Shown here: one piece after another, positions 16,750 through 26,526 of the stretch
How positions within the stretch are numbered: the first letter of the stretch is position 1
Layout: each line of letters opens with the position of its first letter
From: Brucella intermedia LMG 3301
Lineage (GTDB): Bacteria; Pseudomonadota; Alphaproteobacteria; Rhizobiales; Rhizobiaceae
Direction: 5' to 3'
DNA: 64,000 bases
Assembly: GCF_000182645.1 (NCBI RefSeq)
Contig: NZ_ACQA01000002.1
Coordinates: forward strand, 434,001-498,000
The notes under the pieces: model-generated
What the model was told of the DNA's origin: nothing
The model's input: the letters and a program-made list of their open reading frames with translations, nothing else
Database searches by the model: none
Translations under genes and position numbers: made by a program

Positions 16750-17997
16750 ATGGCACACAGGATCATGAAAAACCGCATCGCCGCCCATCTGCGGGCCACC
16801 ATGCTCGCAGGGCTAATTCTGGCTGGCGGAAGCTTCGCCGCGCTTGGCGAAGGGCAGGCCTACCGGGTCGGGGCCAACGACGTGTTGCAGGTGACAGTTT
16901 ATGGCCAGCCGTCCCTGACGGGTCTTTACCCGGTCGATGTGGACGGCAATATCGGCTATCCGATCGTGGGCAATATTCCGGTGAGCGGGCTCACCATCAA
17001 CGAGATCGGCGAGAAGATTGCCGGGTCGCTGTCGCAGCACATTCCCGGCCTGACGGTTACCGCAACCATCAACCAGTACGCGCCGGTGTTTGTCGTCGGC
17101 GACGTGAAGGCGCCGGGAAAATACCAGTTCCGGCCCGGCATGGTGGCGCTTGAACTGATGGCGCTGGGCGGCGGGGCCGGCAAGGCCGAGACGCCGGCGC
17201 TGACCGCCGGGATGCAGCTTATCACCGTCCAGCAGGAATATGTGGATCTGCAGATGCAGATCACCGCCATGACGATACGGCGCGCCCGCTTCGAGGCGGA
17301 ACTGAACGGCACGGAATTCAACTATGTCCTTCCGGAACAACCCGCCGCCAGCAAGGAAACGGCGGCGCTGACGCAGCAGATGCTGGACGGGGAAAAGACC
17401 GTCTTCAATGTCCGCCGCAACAATCTCGCCGCTGAACGTCAGGCGCTGGAAGCGCAGGCCGCGAGCTATGGCGACGAAATAGAGACCTTGCAGCAGAGCA
17501 TCAAGCTGCACGACACGGAAATCGGGCTGTTGCAGGAGAATGTGGATTCCAGCAAGTCGCTGGTGGATCGCGGGCTGGCCGCCAAGTCCAACCTGCGCGA
17601 CATGGAGCGCGATCTGTCGGCGACCCGGCGCGCCGCGCTGGAGCTTGCCTCCTTCCTCGCGCGTGCGAGGCAGAACCAGCTTGCCATGCAGCAGCGCATT
17701 GCCAATCTGGACGAAATCCGCAAGAGCGAGGCTGCGACGGCCTTGCAGGACATAGACCTCAACATTGCCCGGATGGAGCGCCGCAGCAATGCGCAGCTTC
17801 AGACCATGGCCGAAATCGCCAAATCCTCCGGCAATATCGCCTCGTCCACGCTGCGCCAGAAGCTGATCTTCTCGATCAGCCGCATCGTCGATGGAAGTTT
17901 CCAGGATATCGTTGCCGATGAGCGCACGGAGATCAGGCCCGGCGATATCCTGCGCGTCGAGCTCGACATGAGCAGGGTCGGCGGCTCGCCCTCATAG
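16750..17997 (+). CDS. ExoF-like polysaccharide export protein
   Basis: 415-residue periplasmic/outer-membrane-associated export protein. The N-terminal signal peptide ends near residue 33 (AALGEGQA). The Poly_export core follows (YRVGANDVLQVTVYG, then IGYPIVGNIPVSGLTINE), plus an SLBB-like stretch (VFVVGDVKAPGKYQF) and a long C-terminal coiled coil (about 180-360). This layout matches ExoF of Sinorhizobium rather than Wza. It is co-transcribed with the co-polymerase gene. No lipobox Cys is visible, so it is probably not a lipoprotein. A terminator overlaps its stop codon. Confidence 0.92.
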   Translation: MAHRIMKNRIAAHLRATMLAGLILAGGSFAALGEGQAYRVGANDVLQVTVYGQPSLTGLYPVDVDGNIGYPIVGNIPVSGLTINEIGEKIAGSLSQHIPGLTVTATINQYAPVFVVGDVKAPGKYQFRPGMVALELMALGGGAGKAETPALTAGMQLITVQQEYVDLQMQITAMTIRRARFEAELNGTEFNYVLPEQPAASKETAALTQQMLDGEKTVFNVRRNNLAAERQALEAQAASYGDEIETLQQSIKLHDTEIGLLQENVDSSKSLVDRGLAAKSNLRDMERDLSATRRAALELASFLARARQNQLAMQQRIANLDEIRKSEAATALQDIDLNIARMERRSNAQLQTMAEIAKSSGNIASSTLRQKLIFSISRIVDGSFQDIVADERTEIRPGDILRVELDMSRVGGSPS

Positions 17998-18009
17998 GGC
18001 GAGCTTTTT
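17984..18009 (+). terminator. Intrinsic terminator overlapping the export-gene stop
   Basis: Arms GCTCGCCC (17984-17991) and GGGCGAGC (17997-18004) with a 5-base loop, followed by TTTTT. The left arm encodes the last residues of the ExoF-like protein, so transcription ends almost at the stop codon. Confidence 0.85.
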
Positions 18010-18044
18010 CTCCAGTCAGGATTAGGAATTTTCAGCGCCGGTTT

Positions 18045-19019
18045 TCAGGCCGCGACAGGATCGGCGGTTTCCCGCAGCCAATCGCGATAGACGTCACGCA
18101 GGCCGTCTTCCAGACGGATGCGCGGTTTCCAGCCAAGCGCCCGCATGCGCGACGTGTCGAGAAGCTTGCGCGGCGTGCCATCAGGCTTGCTGAGATCATG
18201 CTCGAAGCGGCCCTCGTAGCCGACGGCGCGGGCGACGGTCAGCGCCAGGTCCCTGATCGAAATCTCGTCGCCCGTTCCGATATTCATCGGCTCGATGCCG
18301 TCATAAAAGCGCAGCATGTGCAGGCAGGCATCGGCAAGGTCGTCCACATGCAAAAATTCCCGCAAGGGCTTGCCGCTGCCCCATAGCGTGACGTGATCGA
18401 TGCCGCGCACCTTGGCCTCATGAATCCGCCGGATCAGCGCTGGCAGCACATGCGAGCTTTCGGGATCGAAATTGTCGTTCGGGCCGTAGAGATTGGTCGG
18501 CATCGCCGTCATGAAGCGGTTGCCATATTGCCGCGCGCAGGCCTCGGCATATTTCAGCCCGGCGATCTTGGCGATGGCATAGGCTTCATTTGTCGGCTCC
18601 AGAGGTCCGGTCAGCAGTGCGTCCTCGGTGAGCGGCTGGGCCGCGTCGCGGGGATAGATGCAGCTTGAGCCGAGCCATAAGAGGCGCTCGACGCCGTTCT
18701 GGTGGGCGGCGCGGATGAGGTTCATCCCGATGGCGAGATTGTCGTAGAGAAAATCCGCCGGATATTGCGAATTGGCCAATATGCCGCCGACGCGGGCGGC
18801 GGCGATGATGATGACATCCGGCTTGCGGCCGCTGATGAAATTTTCCGTCGGTCCCTGCCGGGTCAGGTCGAGCGTGTTATGCGCGGCAGTGATGATGTCG
18901 CAATCCGTGCCTTGCAGGCGGCGAAGGATGGCCGAACCGACCATGCCCGTATGCCCGGCAACGAAGACCTTCTTGCCTTCGAGCGAATAGAGAGGGGCGA
19001 TCTCAGCCGTAGAAGTCAT
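18045..19019 (-). CDS. fcl: GDP-L-fucose synthase
   Basis: 324-residue NADPH-dependent epimerase-reductase converting GDP-4-keto-6-deoxymannose to GDP-L-fucose. The Rossmann motif GHTGMVGSA is near residue 20; the catalytic Ser is in [13 protein letters not shown], with Tyr and Lys in [11 protein letters not shown]. The start at 19019 follows GGGAGG nine bases upstream and overlaps the end of gmd by 17 bp, so the two are translationally linked. Together with gmd it makes the fucose donor for the surrounding polysaccharide locus. GDP-mannose must come from genes outside this window. Confidence 0.95.
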   Translation of the reverse strand: MTSTAEIAPLYSLEGKKVFVAGHTGMVGSAILRRLQGTDCDIITAAHNTLDLTRQGPTENFISGRKPDVIIIAAARVGGILANSQYPADFLYDNLAIGMNLIRAAHQNGVERLLWLGSSCIYPRDAAQPLTEDALLTGPLEPTNEAYAIAKIAGLKYAEACARQYGNRFMTAMPTNLYGPNDNFDPESSHVLPALIRRIHEAKVRGIDHVTLWGSGKPLREFLHVDDLADACLHMLRFYDGIEPMNIGTGDEISIRDLALTVARAVGYEGRFEHDLSKPDGTPRKLLDTSRMRALGWKPRIRLEDGLRDVYRDWLRETADPVAA

Positions 19020-20073
19020 TGCGTCCGACCTCCCGCATGATGTTGCGCAAATCCCAGTCGACCATTTCGGCGACGAGATTGTCGAAGCCGGTCGTATGCT
19101 GCCAGCCCAGGCGGCTTTTCGCCTTGGAGGCATCGCCGAGCAGGAAATCGACTTCGTTCGGGCGAAAATAGCGCGGATCGATCTCGATCAGGCAATTGCC
19201 GGATTTGCGGTCGCGGCCAATCTCCTCCACGCCGTCGCCCTGCCATTCGATCTCCTTGTCGACCGCCTTGAATGCGTGTTCGACAAATTCACGCACCGTA
19301 TGCGTCTCGCCGGTGGCAAGCACATAATCGTCGGGAACATCTTCCTGCAGGATGCGCCACATGCCCTCGACATAATCGCGGGCATGGCCCCAGTCGCGGC
19401 GGGCATCGAGATTGCCGAGACGAAGCCTGTCCTGAAGGCCGCGTTCGATTGCCGCGACCGCCCGCGTGATCTTGCGGGTGACGAAGGTTTCGCCGCGTAG
19501 CGGGCTTTCGTGATTGAACAGGATGCCGTTGGAAGCATGGAAGCCATAGGCGTCGCGATAATTGACCGTTGTCCAGTAGGCATAGAGCTTCGCGGTCGCA
19601 TAAGGACTGCGCGGCGCAAAAGGCGTCTGTTCGTTCTGGGCCATGGGCGAGCTGTTGCCGAAAAGCTCCGATGTGGAAGCCTGATAGAAGCGGCATGTCT
19701 TGCCGAGCCCCAGAATGCGCATGGATTCAAGCAGGCGAAGCGTGCCGAGCGCATCGGCATTTGCCGTATATTCAGGCGTTTCAAAGCTCACCTGCACATG
19801 GCTCTGGGCGCCGAGATTGTAAATCTCGTCGGGCCGCACTTCCTGGATGACCCGGCACAGATTGGTCGCATCCGTCAGGTCGCCGAAATGCAGGCGAAAG
19901 CGAATGTCGTCTTCGTGCGGGTCCTGATAGAGATGGTCGATGCGGGCCGTGTTGAACGAGGAAGACCGCCGTTTCAGGCCATGCACGCGATAGCCTTTCT
20001 TGAGCAGAAGCTCGCTTAGATAAGCGCCGTCCTGTCCGGTCACACCGACGATGAGAGCTGTTTTCTCCTGCAA
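19003..20073 (-). CDS. gmd: GDP-mannose 4,6-dehydratase
   Basis: 356-residue enzyme that starts GDP-fucose synthesis by converting GDP-mannose to GDP-4-keto-6-deoxymannose. NADP-binding [15 protein letters not shown] lies at residues 9-23. The catalytic Thr/Glu are in ASTSELFG, and [10 protein letters not shown] holds the Tyr and Lys. The family signature [14 protein letters not shown] and the [16 protein letters not shown] region are intact. It is upstream of and overlapping fcl, and divergent from the glycosyltransferase operon that begins at 20333. Confidence 0.97.
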   Translation of the reverse strand: MQEKTALIVGVTGQDGAYLSELLLKKGYRVHGLKRRSSSFNTARIDHLYQDPHEDDIRFRLHFGDLTDATNLCRVIQEVRPDEIYNLGAQSHVQVSFETPEYTANADALGTLRLLESMRILGLGKTCRFYQASTSELFGNSSPMAQNEQTPFAPRSPYATAKLYAYWTTVNYRDAYGFHASNGILFNHESPLRGETFVTRKITRAVAAIERGLQDRLRLGNLDARRDWGHARDYVEGMWRILQEDVPDDYVLATGETHTVREFVEHAFKAVDKEIEWQGDGVEEIGRDRKSGNCLIEIDPRYFRPNEVDFLLGDASKAKSRLGWQHTTGFDNLVAEMVDWDLRNIMREVGRNDFYG

Positions 20074-20332
20074 GACCCTGCCTCCGATCAGAAACTCGAT
20101 GGAGCCATGTTAGCGATTTCCGGCGCGGGCAGAACGGCTCCAAAACGGCAATCGCGGGCGGGAACCTCCCTCTTAGGATGAGGCTTGCGGCGCGACCGGC
20201 ATGGCCTGTTTCACCCAAAGAGGTAGGCGGTTCGCCCGCTGTCGGTGCCTGCCATGCCTTTGTGTTTCTTGCGGGTTCGGCTGCGCTGTTGCGATCCTCT
20301 GTTCAAGAGAAACATGCACAGGAAGCGAAATC

Positions 20333-21604
20333 ATGCGTGTGGTGCTTGCCAATCGTTACTACTATCCGGACCAGTCGGCGACGAGCCGGATGGTGACGAG
20401 CCTTGCCCATACGCTGGTGCGCGAAGGCATCGAAACGACGGTGCTGGCGAGCCGCAGCTATCACGACAGGCGAAAGGACGTGCTCCCGGCGCGCGAGACC
20501 ATCGGCGGCGTGGATGTGCACCGCATATGGACCTCCGGCTTCGGTCGCGGCAGGCTCGTGGGGCGTGCGGTCGATTATGCGACCTTCCATCTGTCCGCTG
20601 CCGCATGGTTCGCATCCAACGCCAAGAAGGACGATGTCTGCGTCGTCTGCACCGATCCGCCGCTTCTGTCGGTTTCGGCTGCGCTGCCCGTCCGTCTTCG
20701 CCGGGCAAAGCTGGTCAACTGGGTAATGGACCTTTTTCCCGAAACGGCGATGGAACTAGGGCTCATCAGGTCCAATACGGTTTCCGGCAGGCTTGCCCTC
20801 ATTCTGCGCAACTGGTCGATGCGCCAGTCGGCGCTGACCATCTGTCCGATCGAGCGCATGGCGCATTATCTTTCGACGCGGGACATTCCGGCGGAAAGCC
20901 TGAGCGTGGTTCACCACTGGGCCGACCGCAACGAGATCGTTCCGGTGGAACCCGCGCATAATTCGCTCCGTCGTGCCTGGGGCCTCGGGCGCAAATTCGT
21001 CATCGGCTATTCGGGCAATTTCGGGCGCGCGCATGAGTTTCAGACGGTGCTCGATGCAGCCGAGCGGCTCAAGCACATGAAAAGCATCGTCTTTTTGATG
21101 ATCGGCGAGGGGCAGCAGCGCGGTTTCGTCGAAAGCGAGGTCAGGCGGCGGGGCCTCACCAATGTGATGATGAAGCCGTTCCAGCCCGTGGAAAAGCTTT
21201 CCGAAAGCCTTGGCGCGGCCAATGTGCATCTGGTTTCGCTGAAGCCGGAACTGGAACATTGCATCGTTCCCAGCAAGTTCTACGGCGTGCTGGCCGCCGC
21301 CCGCCCGACGATCTTCATCGGCGACACGGAAGGCGAGATCGGCACCATTGTCCGCGATTTCCAGTGCGGCATGGCGCTGAGGCCGGGCGATGTCGATGCG
21401 CTGGTTGACGCGATCCTTCATCTGCGCCACTCGCCGGTCGGACGCATGTCGATGGGCAACAATGCCCGCTATCTCATGGAAACCGCCTATTCGCGGGAAT
21501 ATGGCGCAGCCGTCTGGCAGTCTGCCATCTCGCGGCTTGAGGAAAAAGTGGTGCCGCAGGCCATGCCGGTTCTCGACCGCCAGTTCCAGCCGAGGGAACT
21601 GTGA
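20333..21604 (+). CDS. Glycosyltransferase family 4 (WcaI-like)
   Basis: 423-residue GT-B retaining glycosyltransferase. Its N-terminus MRVVLANRYYYPDQSATSR is typical of WcaI/colanic acid fucosyltransferase-type proteins, and the donor-domain segments VIGYSGNFGRAHEF and VPSKFYGVLAAARP are present. The start at 20333 is preceded by AGGAAG; the frame is open further upstream from 20201 but encodes a Cys-rich, unrelated stretch. It is first of three overlapping glycosyltransferase genes on this strand. Given the adjacent gmd-fcl pair, use of GDP-fucose is an inference, not shown. Confidence 0.9.
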   Translation: MRVVLANRYYYPDQSATSRMVTSLAHTLVREGIETTVLASRSYHDRRKDVLPARETIGGVDVHRIWTSGFGRGRLVGRAVDYATFHLSAAAWFASNAKKDDVCVVCTDPPLLSVSAALPVRLRRAKLVNWVMDLFPETAMELGLIRSNTVSGRLALILRNWSMRQSALTICPIERMAHYLSTRDIPAESLSVVHHWADRNEIVPVEPAHNSLRRAWGLGRKFVIGYSGNFGRAHEFQTVLDAAERLKHMKSIVFLMIGEGQQRGFVESEVRRRGLTNVMMKPFQPVEKLSESLGAANVHLVSLKPELEHCIVPSKFYGVLAAARPTIFIGDTEGEIGTIVRDFQCGMALRPGDVDALVDAILHLRHSPVGRMSMGNNARYLMETAYSREYGAAVWQSAISRLEEKVVPQAMPVLDRQFQPREL

Positions 21605-22830
21605 TGGAAGGCTCGGTCGTTGTCAGCCAGCTTGGCGCGCGCCGGCATTATGCGGTCCCGCGCATTTTCGCAAACAATCAGAGGCTGGCGCATTTTTATA
21701 CGGATATCTGCGCCTTTCAGGGATGGCCGCGTCTGCTCGGCAGCGTTCCGTCCAATGCGCTCCCATCCTCGGTGCGCCGGCTGGTCGGGCGCAAGCCGCA
21801 GGGAATCCCGCTGAAGCAGATGACGACCTTTCCGGTTTTCGGACTGCATTCCGCTATCCGCAGGCTGGCGAACCAGACCGGACCGAAATCCACCGCCAAT
21901 GCGATCTGGGCGGGCGAAACATTCGGCAGGCTGGTGGCCGAAAGCGGTTTCCACGGCGCGGGCGGGGTCTATGCGTTCAGCGGCGAAGCCGTGGAAGTGC
22001 TGTCGGCTGCGCGGAAAGCGGGGCTGTGGACCGCTGTCGATCAAGTCATCGCGCCCCGCGCGATTGTCGATCGGCTGGGGCAGGAAGAGGAATTGTTGAA
22101 TCCGGGCTGGCAATTGCCGGTCGAAGACGATGGCTATTGCGAGGTTTTCGCGGAACGTGAGCGAACCGAATGGCAGCTCGCCGATCTGGTCGTGTGTCCG
22201 TCGCCTTTCGTTGCCCGTCATGTTGCCGAGGAAGGCTGCGCGCCCGAAAAGATCGTCGTGGTTCCAACTGGTGTCGATACACGCTTCCAGATCGAACGGA
22301 AGGCGCGGGTGCCGGGCAAATTGCGCGTGTTGACGGTGGGCGCGGTGGGGTTGCGCAAGGGCTCGCCCTATGTCGGCGCGGTTTCGAAGCTGCTGGCGGA
22401 GCAGGCGGAGTTCCGGATGGTGGGGCCGCTGGAACTCCTGCACGAGGCACAGGCAAAGCTGGCTGCAACAGTTGAACTGACCGGCCCCATTCCGCGCAGC
22501 GAAATGCGCAAGCAGTTTGAATGGGCCGATGTTTTCCTGCTTCCGTCCTTGTGCGAAGGGTCGGCGATTTCCGTTTATGAAGCATTGGCCGCGGGGCTGC
22601 CCGTGATCTGTACCGAAAATACCGGCAGCGTGGTTCGCAACGGTGTCGATGGTTACATCGTGCCGATCCGCGACGTGCGGGAGACGGCCGAAATCTTGCG
22701 GGAGCTGGCGGGCAATCCGGCGGCACTGGAACGGATGGGGGAAAATGCACGCGAGCGTGCGGCCGATTATACCCTGTCACGCTATGGCGAAAGGCTTGCT
22801 GCGGCGATATTTGGGGAGAGGGCGGCATGA
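21604..22830 (+). CDS. Glycosyltransferase family 4
   Basis: 408-residue GT-B glycosyltransferase. The Rossmann donor domain carries VLTVGAVGLRKGSPY, and the E-x7-E-like region is LPSLCEGSAISVYEALAAGLP. The ATG at 21604 overlaps the preceding stop by one base, indicating coupled translation; a GTG three bases earlier is possible. Donor and linkage cannot be predicted. It is the second gene of a three-glycosyltransferase operon. Confidence 0.9.
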   Translation: MEGSVVVSQLGARRHYAVPRIFANNQRLAHFYTDICAFQGWPRLLGSVPSNALPSSVRRLVGRKPQGIPLKQMTTFPVFGLHSAIRRLANQTGPKSTANAIWAGETFGRLVAESGFHGAGGVYAFSGEAVEVLSAARKAGLWTAVDQVIAPRAIVDRLGQEEELLNPGWQLPVEDDGYCEVFAERERTEWQLADLVVCPSPFVARHVAEEGCAPEKIVVVPTGVDTRFQIERKARVPGKLRVLTVGAVGLRKGSPYVGAVSKLLAEQAEFRMVGPLELLHEAQAKLAATVELTGPIPRSEMRKQFEWADVFLLPSLCEGSAISVYEALAAGLPVICTENTGSVVRNGVDGYIVPIRDVRETAEILRELAGNPAALERMGENARERAADYTLSRYGERLAAAIFGERAA

Positions 22831-24023
22831 ACATCGTCCACGTCATCGGCTCCTACGATCCTGCGAAGGGCGGGCCGCAGGCGGTCGTGGTGCGGCTGGC
22901 AGCGGCACAGGCGGCCCTCGGCCATGAGGTGACAATCGTAAGCTACAGCGACGACGAGGTGAGCAGGCGCGCTGTCGCGGCGACTGCTGCAATTCCCGGG
23001 TTCGACAGGGTGCGCACCCTGTTGCTGCCGATGCCCGATCTGCGCGAAACGCTGTCTGGAAGCGCCGCAGCGAAGGCGATGGAGGCACTGTTGCGGGCCA
23101 CGGATTTCGTGCATCTGCATGGCGTGTGGGAAACCAATCTGTTGCGCGCATCGATGCTCTGCCGCCGCTTTTCCGTGCCCTATTGCGTGTGCTGCTGCGG
23201 AATGCTCGACGTGTGGAGCATGCAGCAAAGCGCGTGGAAGAAGAAACTCGCCATGAGGCTGGGCTTTCGCCGGATGCTCGACGGCGCGGCCTTTATCCAT
23301 GCGCTGAATGCGGATGAGATCGAGCTGATGCGGCCCCTTCGCCTGACGGCTCCGCCGGTGATTATCCCGAACGGGATTTTTCTGAACGAGGTGGAGGGGG
23401 GAGAGGCCGATGTGGGGGGCTTGCCCGGACGGCCCTATGTGCTGTTTCTGTCGCGGCTTCACTACAAGAAGGGTCTCGACATTCTCGCCGATGCCTTTCG
23501 CCGGGTTGCACCCCTGTTTCCCGATGTCGATCTGGTGGTGGCTGGTCCCGATGGCGGGGCGGAAGACGAATTTCGCGGGCGTATCCGTCAATACGGGCTG
23601 GAGGAGCGCGTGCACATGACCGGCGGGCTTTACGGCCCGGCCAAGATCGCCGCCCTCAAACGAGCGGCCTGCTTCTGCCTGCCCAGTCGTCAGGAGGGGT
23701 TCAGCGTCGCCATTACCGAGGCGCTTGCCTGCGGCGTGCCGGTGGCGATTACTGATGCGTGCCATTTTCCGGAGGTGGGCGAGGCTGGGGCCGGTATTGT
23801 TTCCCCGCTTGATCCGATGGCGGTCGCTGCGGCGCTTGAGCGGATTCTGGAAGACCCGGATCGCGCGGCGCGGATGGGCGCCGCCGGTGCAAAACTGGTG
23901 CGCGACAATTACACCTGGCCGCGCATCGCGGTCCAGACGATTGCGGCCTATCAGGATTTTCAGTCACAAAAGCCGGACGCGGTTGCAAGCCGCAAGGCGC
24001 TCCGGTCCGTTACTGCAAGCTGA
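22827..24023 (+). CDS. Glycosyltransferase family 4
   Basis: 398-residue GT-B glycosyltransferase, third in its operon, with an ATGA start/stop overlap. N-terminal HVIGSYDPAKGGPQAVV is the usual acceptor-domain Gly-rich loop; the donor domain has LFLSRLHYKKGLDIL and the LPSRQEGFSVAITEALACG motif with both conserved Glu residues. The Cys-rich stretch YCVCCCGMLD at mid N-domain is unusual, and GMLD is common in WcaL/GumH-like proteins. It ends 3 bp before the end of the convergent acetyltransferase gene. Confidence 0.92.
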   Translation: MNIVHVIGSYDPAKGGPQAVVVRLAAAQAALGHEVTIVSYSDDEVSRRAVAATAAIPGFDRVRTLLLPMPDLRETLSGSAAAKAMEALLRATDFVHLHGVWETNLLRASMLCRRFSVPYCVCCCGMLDVWSMQQSAWKKKLAMRLGFRRMLDGAAFIHALNADEIELMRPLRLTAPPVIIPNGIFLNEVEGGEADVGGLPGRPYVLFLSRLHYKKGLDILADAFRRVAPLFPDVDLVVAGPDGGAEDEFRGRIRQYGLEERVHMTGGLYGPAKIAALKRAACFCLPSRQEGFSVAITEALACGVPVAITDACHFPEVGEAGAGIVSPLDPMAVAAALERILEDPDRAARMGAAGAKLVRDNYTWPRIAVQTIAAYQDFQSQKPDAVASRKALRSVTAS

Positions 24024-24026
24024 GGG

Positions 24027-24623
24027 TCAGGGCTTTCGCCGTGGCCGCACCGGCTTGGCCGGATTGCCCGCATAGACCATCCAAGGTTCCATGTCGCGGA
24101 AACTGACCCCGCGTGCGCCGAGAACCGCCCCTTCACCGATATTCACCCCCGGCCCGACGAAGGCTTCCGCCGCAACCCAGCCATAAGCGCCGACATGAAT
24201 GGGCGCCGCCGTCAGCGGAAAGTCGGCCTGATCGATATTATGTCCGGCCGTGCACAGATGCGCGCGCTGCGAGACGATGGCGAAAGGCGCAAGCGTCACA
24301 TGGGCCACGTTGTAGCACAGCGCGCCGGGACCAAGCGATGAATGCGCGCCCATGGTCAGGTTGCCCGGCCACCAGATGCGGGCGCTGCCGCGCACGATGG
24401 CCGTCTTGTGCAGCCTCGCACCGAAGGCGCGCAGCACCGCGCCGCGCCAGCGCCACAGGAAGGACGGTGTCCATGCGGCGAGCAGCAGCCAGCTTGCCTG
24501 CCAGCACAGGCGCTGGACGCGATGCCCGAGAGTGAAGGTCGCCCCGCCCTCAAGCGGACGCGAGGCATTCATTCTGCCCCTGATGCCTTCTCCGAGTGCA
24601 TTGTGGTTCGACGTTACGGTCAT
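24027..24623 (-). CDS. WcaF-like colanic-acid-type O-acetyltransferase
   Basis: 198-residue left-handed beta-helix acetyltransferase. The N-terminal ~70 residues include TFTLGHRVQRLCWQ and the hydrophobic WLLLAAWTPSFLWRWRGAVL, as in WcaF. The hexapeptide-repeat region follows, with catalytic-type His in CTAGHNIDQADF and the loop VYAGNPAKPVRPR at the end. It should acetylate a sugar of the repeat unit. The start at 24623 overlaps the polymerase stop as ATGA, with GGAAGG nine bases upstream; the ATG at 24632 has no room for one. Last gene of a five-gene operon. Confidence 0.9.
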   Translation of the reverse strand: MTVTSNHNALGEGIRGRMNASRPLEGGATFTLGHRVQRLCWQASWLLLAAWTPSFLWRWRGAVLRAFGARLHKTAIVRGSARIWWPGNLTMGAHSSLGPGALCYNVAHVTLAPFAIVSQRAHLCTAGHNIDQADFPLTAAPIHVGAYGWVAAEAFVGPGVNIGEGAVLGARGVSFRDMEPWMVYAGNPAKPVRPRRKP

Positions 24624-25909
24624 GATGACCATCCTTCCTGAAGCTTGCCGCTATGCGATGCCGGAAGCGGCAAGTGAATCGATCGATTGCGGATCACGCA
24701 GAACGAAAGAACGGGAATGAGGAACAATGACATGTGAATCCAGACCGGCACGACCCAATCCGTGTGGTGGGAAATGGAATGCATGGCCGGGACGATGGAA
24801 AGCATGTAAACCAGCTGCCCCAGCATCTCGCCTGCCATCGCGGTTTCCCAGAGCCTGCGCATCGCCCAGGCGAGCACCAGGAATTTCAGCGCGCCGAAAT
24901 ACCAGAATGACGAAAATGCGTCGACCAGTCCGGTCTCGGTGGTGCCGGTCAGCGGATTGTAATCGCGGCTGGGTTCGGGGACGTTGAGATAGAGCGCTTC
25001 CTTGACGTCGCCGCCGACGAGCTGCGCCGGAACGAATGTGAAGATGATCCGGTTCCAGTGATATTTGCCGTAGTCGAATTCCAGCCGCCGGTCGATTTCA
25101 TCGATGCGCTGCACGGCATTGCGCATTTCGGGGCCGCCGCGCTCAAGGGTGCTGCGGAAATTGGCGGCATAGTCGATTTCGAGAATCTCATCGAGAACGA
25201 AACTCGCATCCGTGCGGGTGACCTGACGATAATCGCCCATGCTGGTCATTAGGAAAGTGCCGGCGAGGATGCCGATCGCCATGACGGTGCGAGGCACGAC
25301 GATCCGCCGGTAGAACCAGAAGGCGAGAAGGAACATGAGGACGAGCTGAATTGTCTCTGCCCGTTTTCCCGTCACCAGAATCCGGTCCAGATAGAAAACC
25401 AGATCGAACAGGATGATCGCCAGCGCCGACCATGAGGGACGCCGCGCAAAACACAGGACGGCGATGGCAAGACCATAGGGCATGAGCTGCGCGAAGAAGA
25501 GATAGACAACCGGCATTCCGGTCATCTGCATGCCGATGGAGACATCTCCGGGAAGGCGGCTCAGGAGAAAATAGAAGACGGCGCCGAAAGCCGACAGCCC
25601 TGCTGCGGCCCAGATCAGCCGCCGCTCGCTGAAACTCATGCGGAGAAACCGGATCGGCTTTTTCGTCATCCGCCACCCGATCACAAGCATTGCGAAGGAC
25701 AGGATGCCCATGATCATCGTCTTGGCATAAGCGCCGGAAGGCAGGAACTGGTCATAGACGAGGGCAGGGAGCTGCGGCAGCAGGAAACCGAACGTCATCA
25801 CCCCGGCAAGGAAGGGAAACTGATACATGCGCTCCGGCCGGGAGAAGAGGCCGCCAGCCAGGAGGTAGAGGACGAAGCCGACAAAGATCCATGTGAGCGA
25901 CAGGTTCAT
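24620..25909 (-). CDS. Putative polysaccharide polymerase (Wzy-like)
   Basis: 429-residue integral membrane protein with about ten hydrophobic segments and a larger hydrophilic loop (about residues 220-330) that contains RTDASFVLDEILEIDY and YNPLTGTTETGLVDAF. Topology and context match O-antigen/EPS polymerases, which have poor sequence conservation, so the name rests on layout and on the absence of another polymerase in the locus. ATGA overlaps on both sides couple it to the YdcF-like gene before and the acetyltransferase after. Confidence 0.72.
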   Translation of the reverse strand: MNLSLTWIFVGFVLYLLAGGLFSRPERMYQFPFLAGVMTFGFLLPQLPALVYDQFLPSGAYAKTMIMGILSFAMLVIGWRMTKKPIRFLRMSFSERRLIWAAAGLSAFGAVFYFLLSRLPGDVSIGMQMTGMPVVYLFFAQLMPYGLAIAVLCFARRPSWSALAIILFDLVFYLDRILVTGKRAETIQLVLMFLLAFWFYRRIVVPRTVMAIGILAGTFLMTSMGDYRQVTRTDASFVLDEILEIDYAANFRSTLERGGPEMRNAVQRIDEIDRRLEFDYGKYHWNRIIFTFVPAQLVGGDVKEALYLNVPEPSRDYNPLTGTTETGLVDAFSSFWYFGALKFLVLAWAMRRLWETAMAGEMLGQLVYMLSIVPAMHSISHHTDWVVPVWIHMSLFLIPVLSFCVIRNRSIHLPLPASHSGKLQEGWSS

Positions 25910-26526
25910 TGCGTGACCCCCGCCGCAGCGCATGTGTCTGAAAAATCGGGCGCGGGTTCGCCCGCGGAAAGATCGTGCGGGAAAATGCGGCCCGAAACCA
26001 GATACCAGCCAAGCTTCACATATTCCTTGGCGACGAGTTCCATGTCTGCGGGCGTTGCCGGAAAGCCGGGGCGTCCGTCATCGCCGCCGATGGGTGACGA
26101 GATGAAGCGCATCTGCGGGCAGGCGGCGCGAAAGCTCGCTATGGCCCGGCGCGAGTGATACCAGTTGGTCACGACCAGTGCGCTTCTGGCCCGGATTTCG
26201 CGCAGGACGGGAGCGGAAAATTGCGCATTCTGCCAGGTGCTGCCCGACTGGCATTCGACGAAGATCGCCGACGGGTTCACGCCGTTGCGCACCATGATCC
26301 GCTTGTTATAGAGGCAGTCGCCATCGCCGGTAACGAGGATCACCGGCGAGCGACCTTCCTTCCACAGGCGGGCGGCCTGCGCCGCGCGGGGCGGGCCGTC
26401 TCCTCCCGGTACGACGATGACATCCGCCCTGCCGCCATCGTCCTGCAAGGTCAGGACCGGTTGCGAGAAGAACATTGCGGCAATCCCGAACAGGATGGCG
26501 CAGGGCAGAACGACGAGAAGCATCAT
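25906..26526 (-). CDS. YdcF-family (DUF218) membrane-anchored protein
   Basis: 206-residue protein with one N-terminal transmembrane segment (about residues 2-22) and a periplasmic DUF218/YdcF domain. The family signature is visible as DVIVVPGGDGPPRAAQAARL, VILVTGDGDCLYN and VVTNWYHSRRAIASFRAACP. Relatives include SanA and YdcF; some members bind S-adenosylmethionine and others affect envelope integrity, but the reaction is unsettled. The start at 26526 overlaps the preceding stop as ATGA. Its place between a glycosyltransferase and the polymerase suggests a direct role in assembly of this polymer. Confidence 0.85.
   Translation of the reverse strand: MMLLVVLPCAILFGIAAMFFSQPVLTLQDDGGRADVIVVPGGDGPPRAAQAARLWKEGRSPVILVTGDGDCLYNKRIMVRNGVNPSAIFVECQSGSTWQNAQFSAPVLREIRARSALVVTNWYHSRRAIASFRAACPQMRFISSPIGGDDGRPGFPATPADMELVAKEYVKLGWYLVSGRIFPHDLSAGEPAPDFSDTCAAAGVTQ

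Noticed and set aside
20201..20332. N-terminal extension of the first family 4 glycosyltransferase
   Set aside because: The extra 44 residues are Cys-rich and unlike the family; the ATG at 20333 has a ribosome-binding site and the family start.
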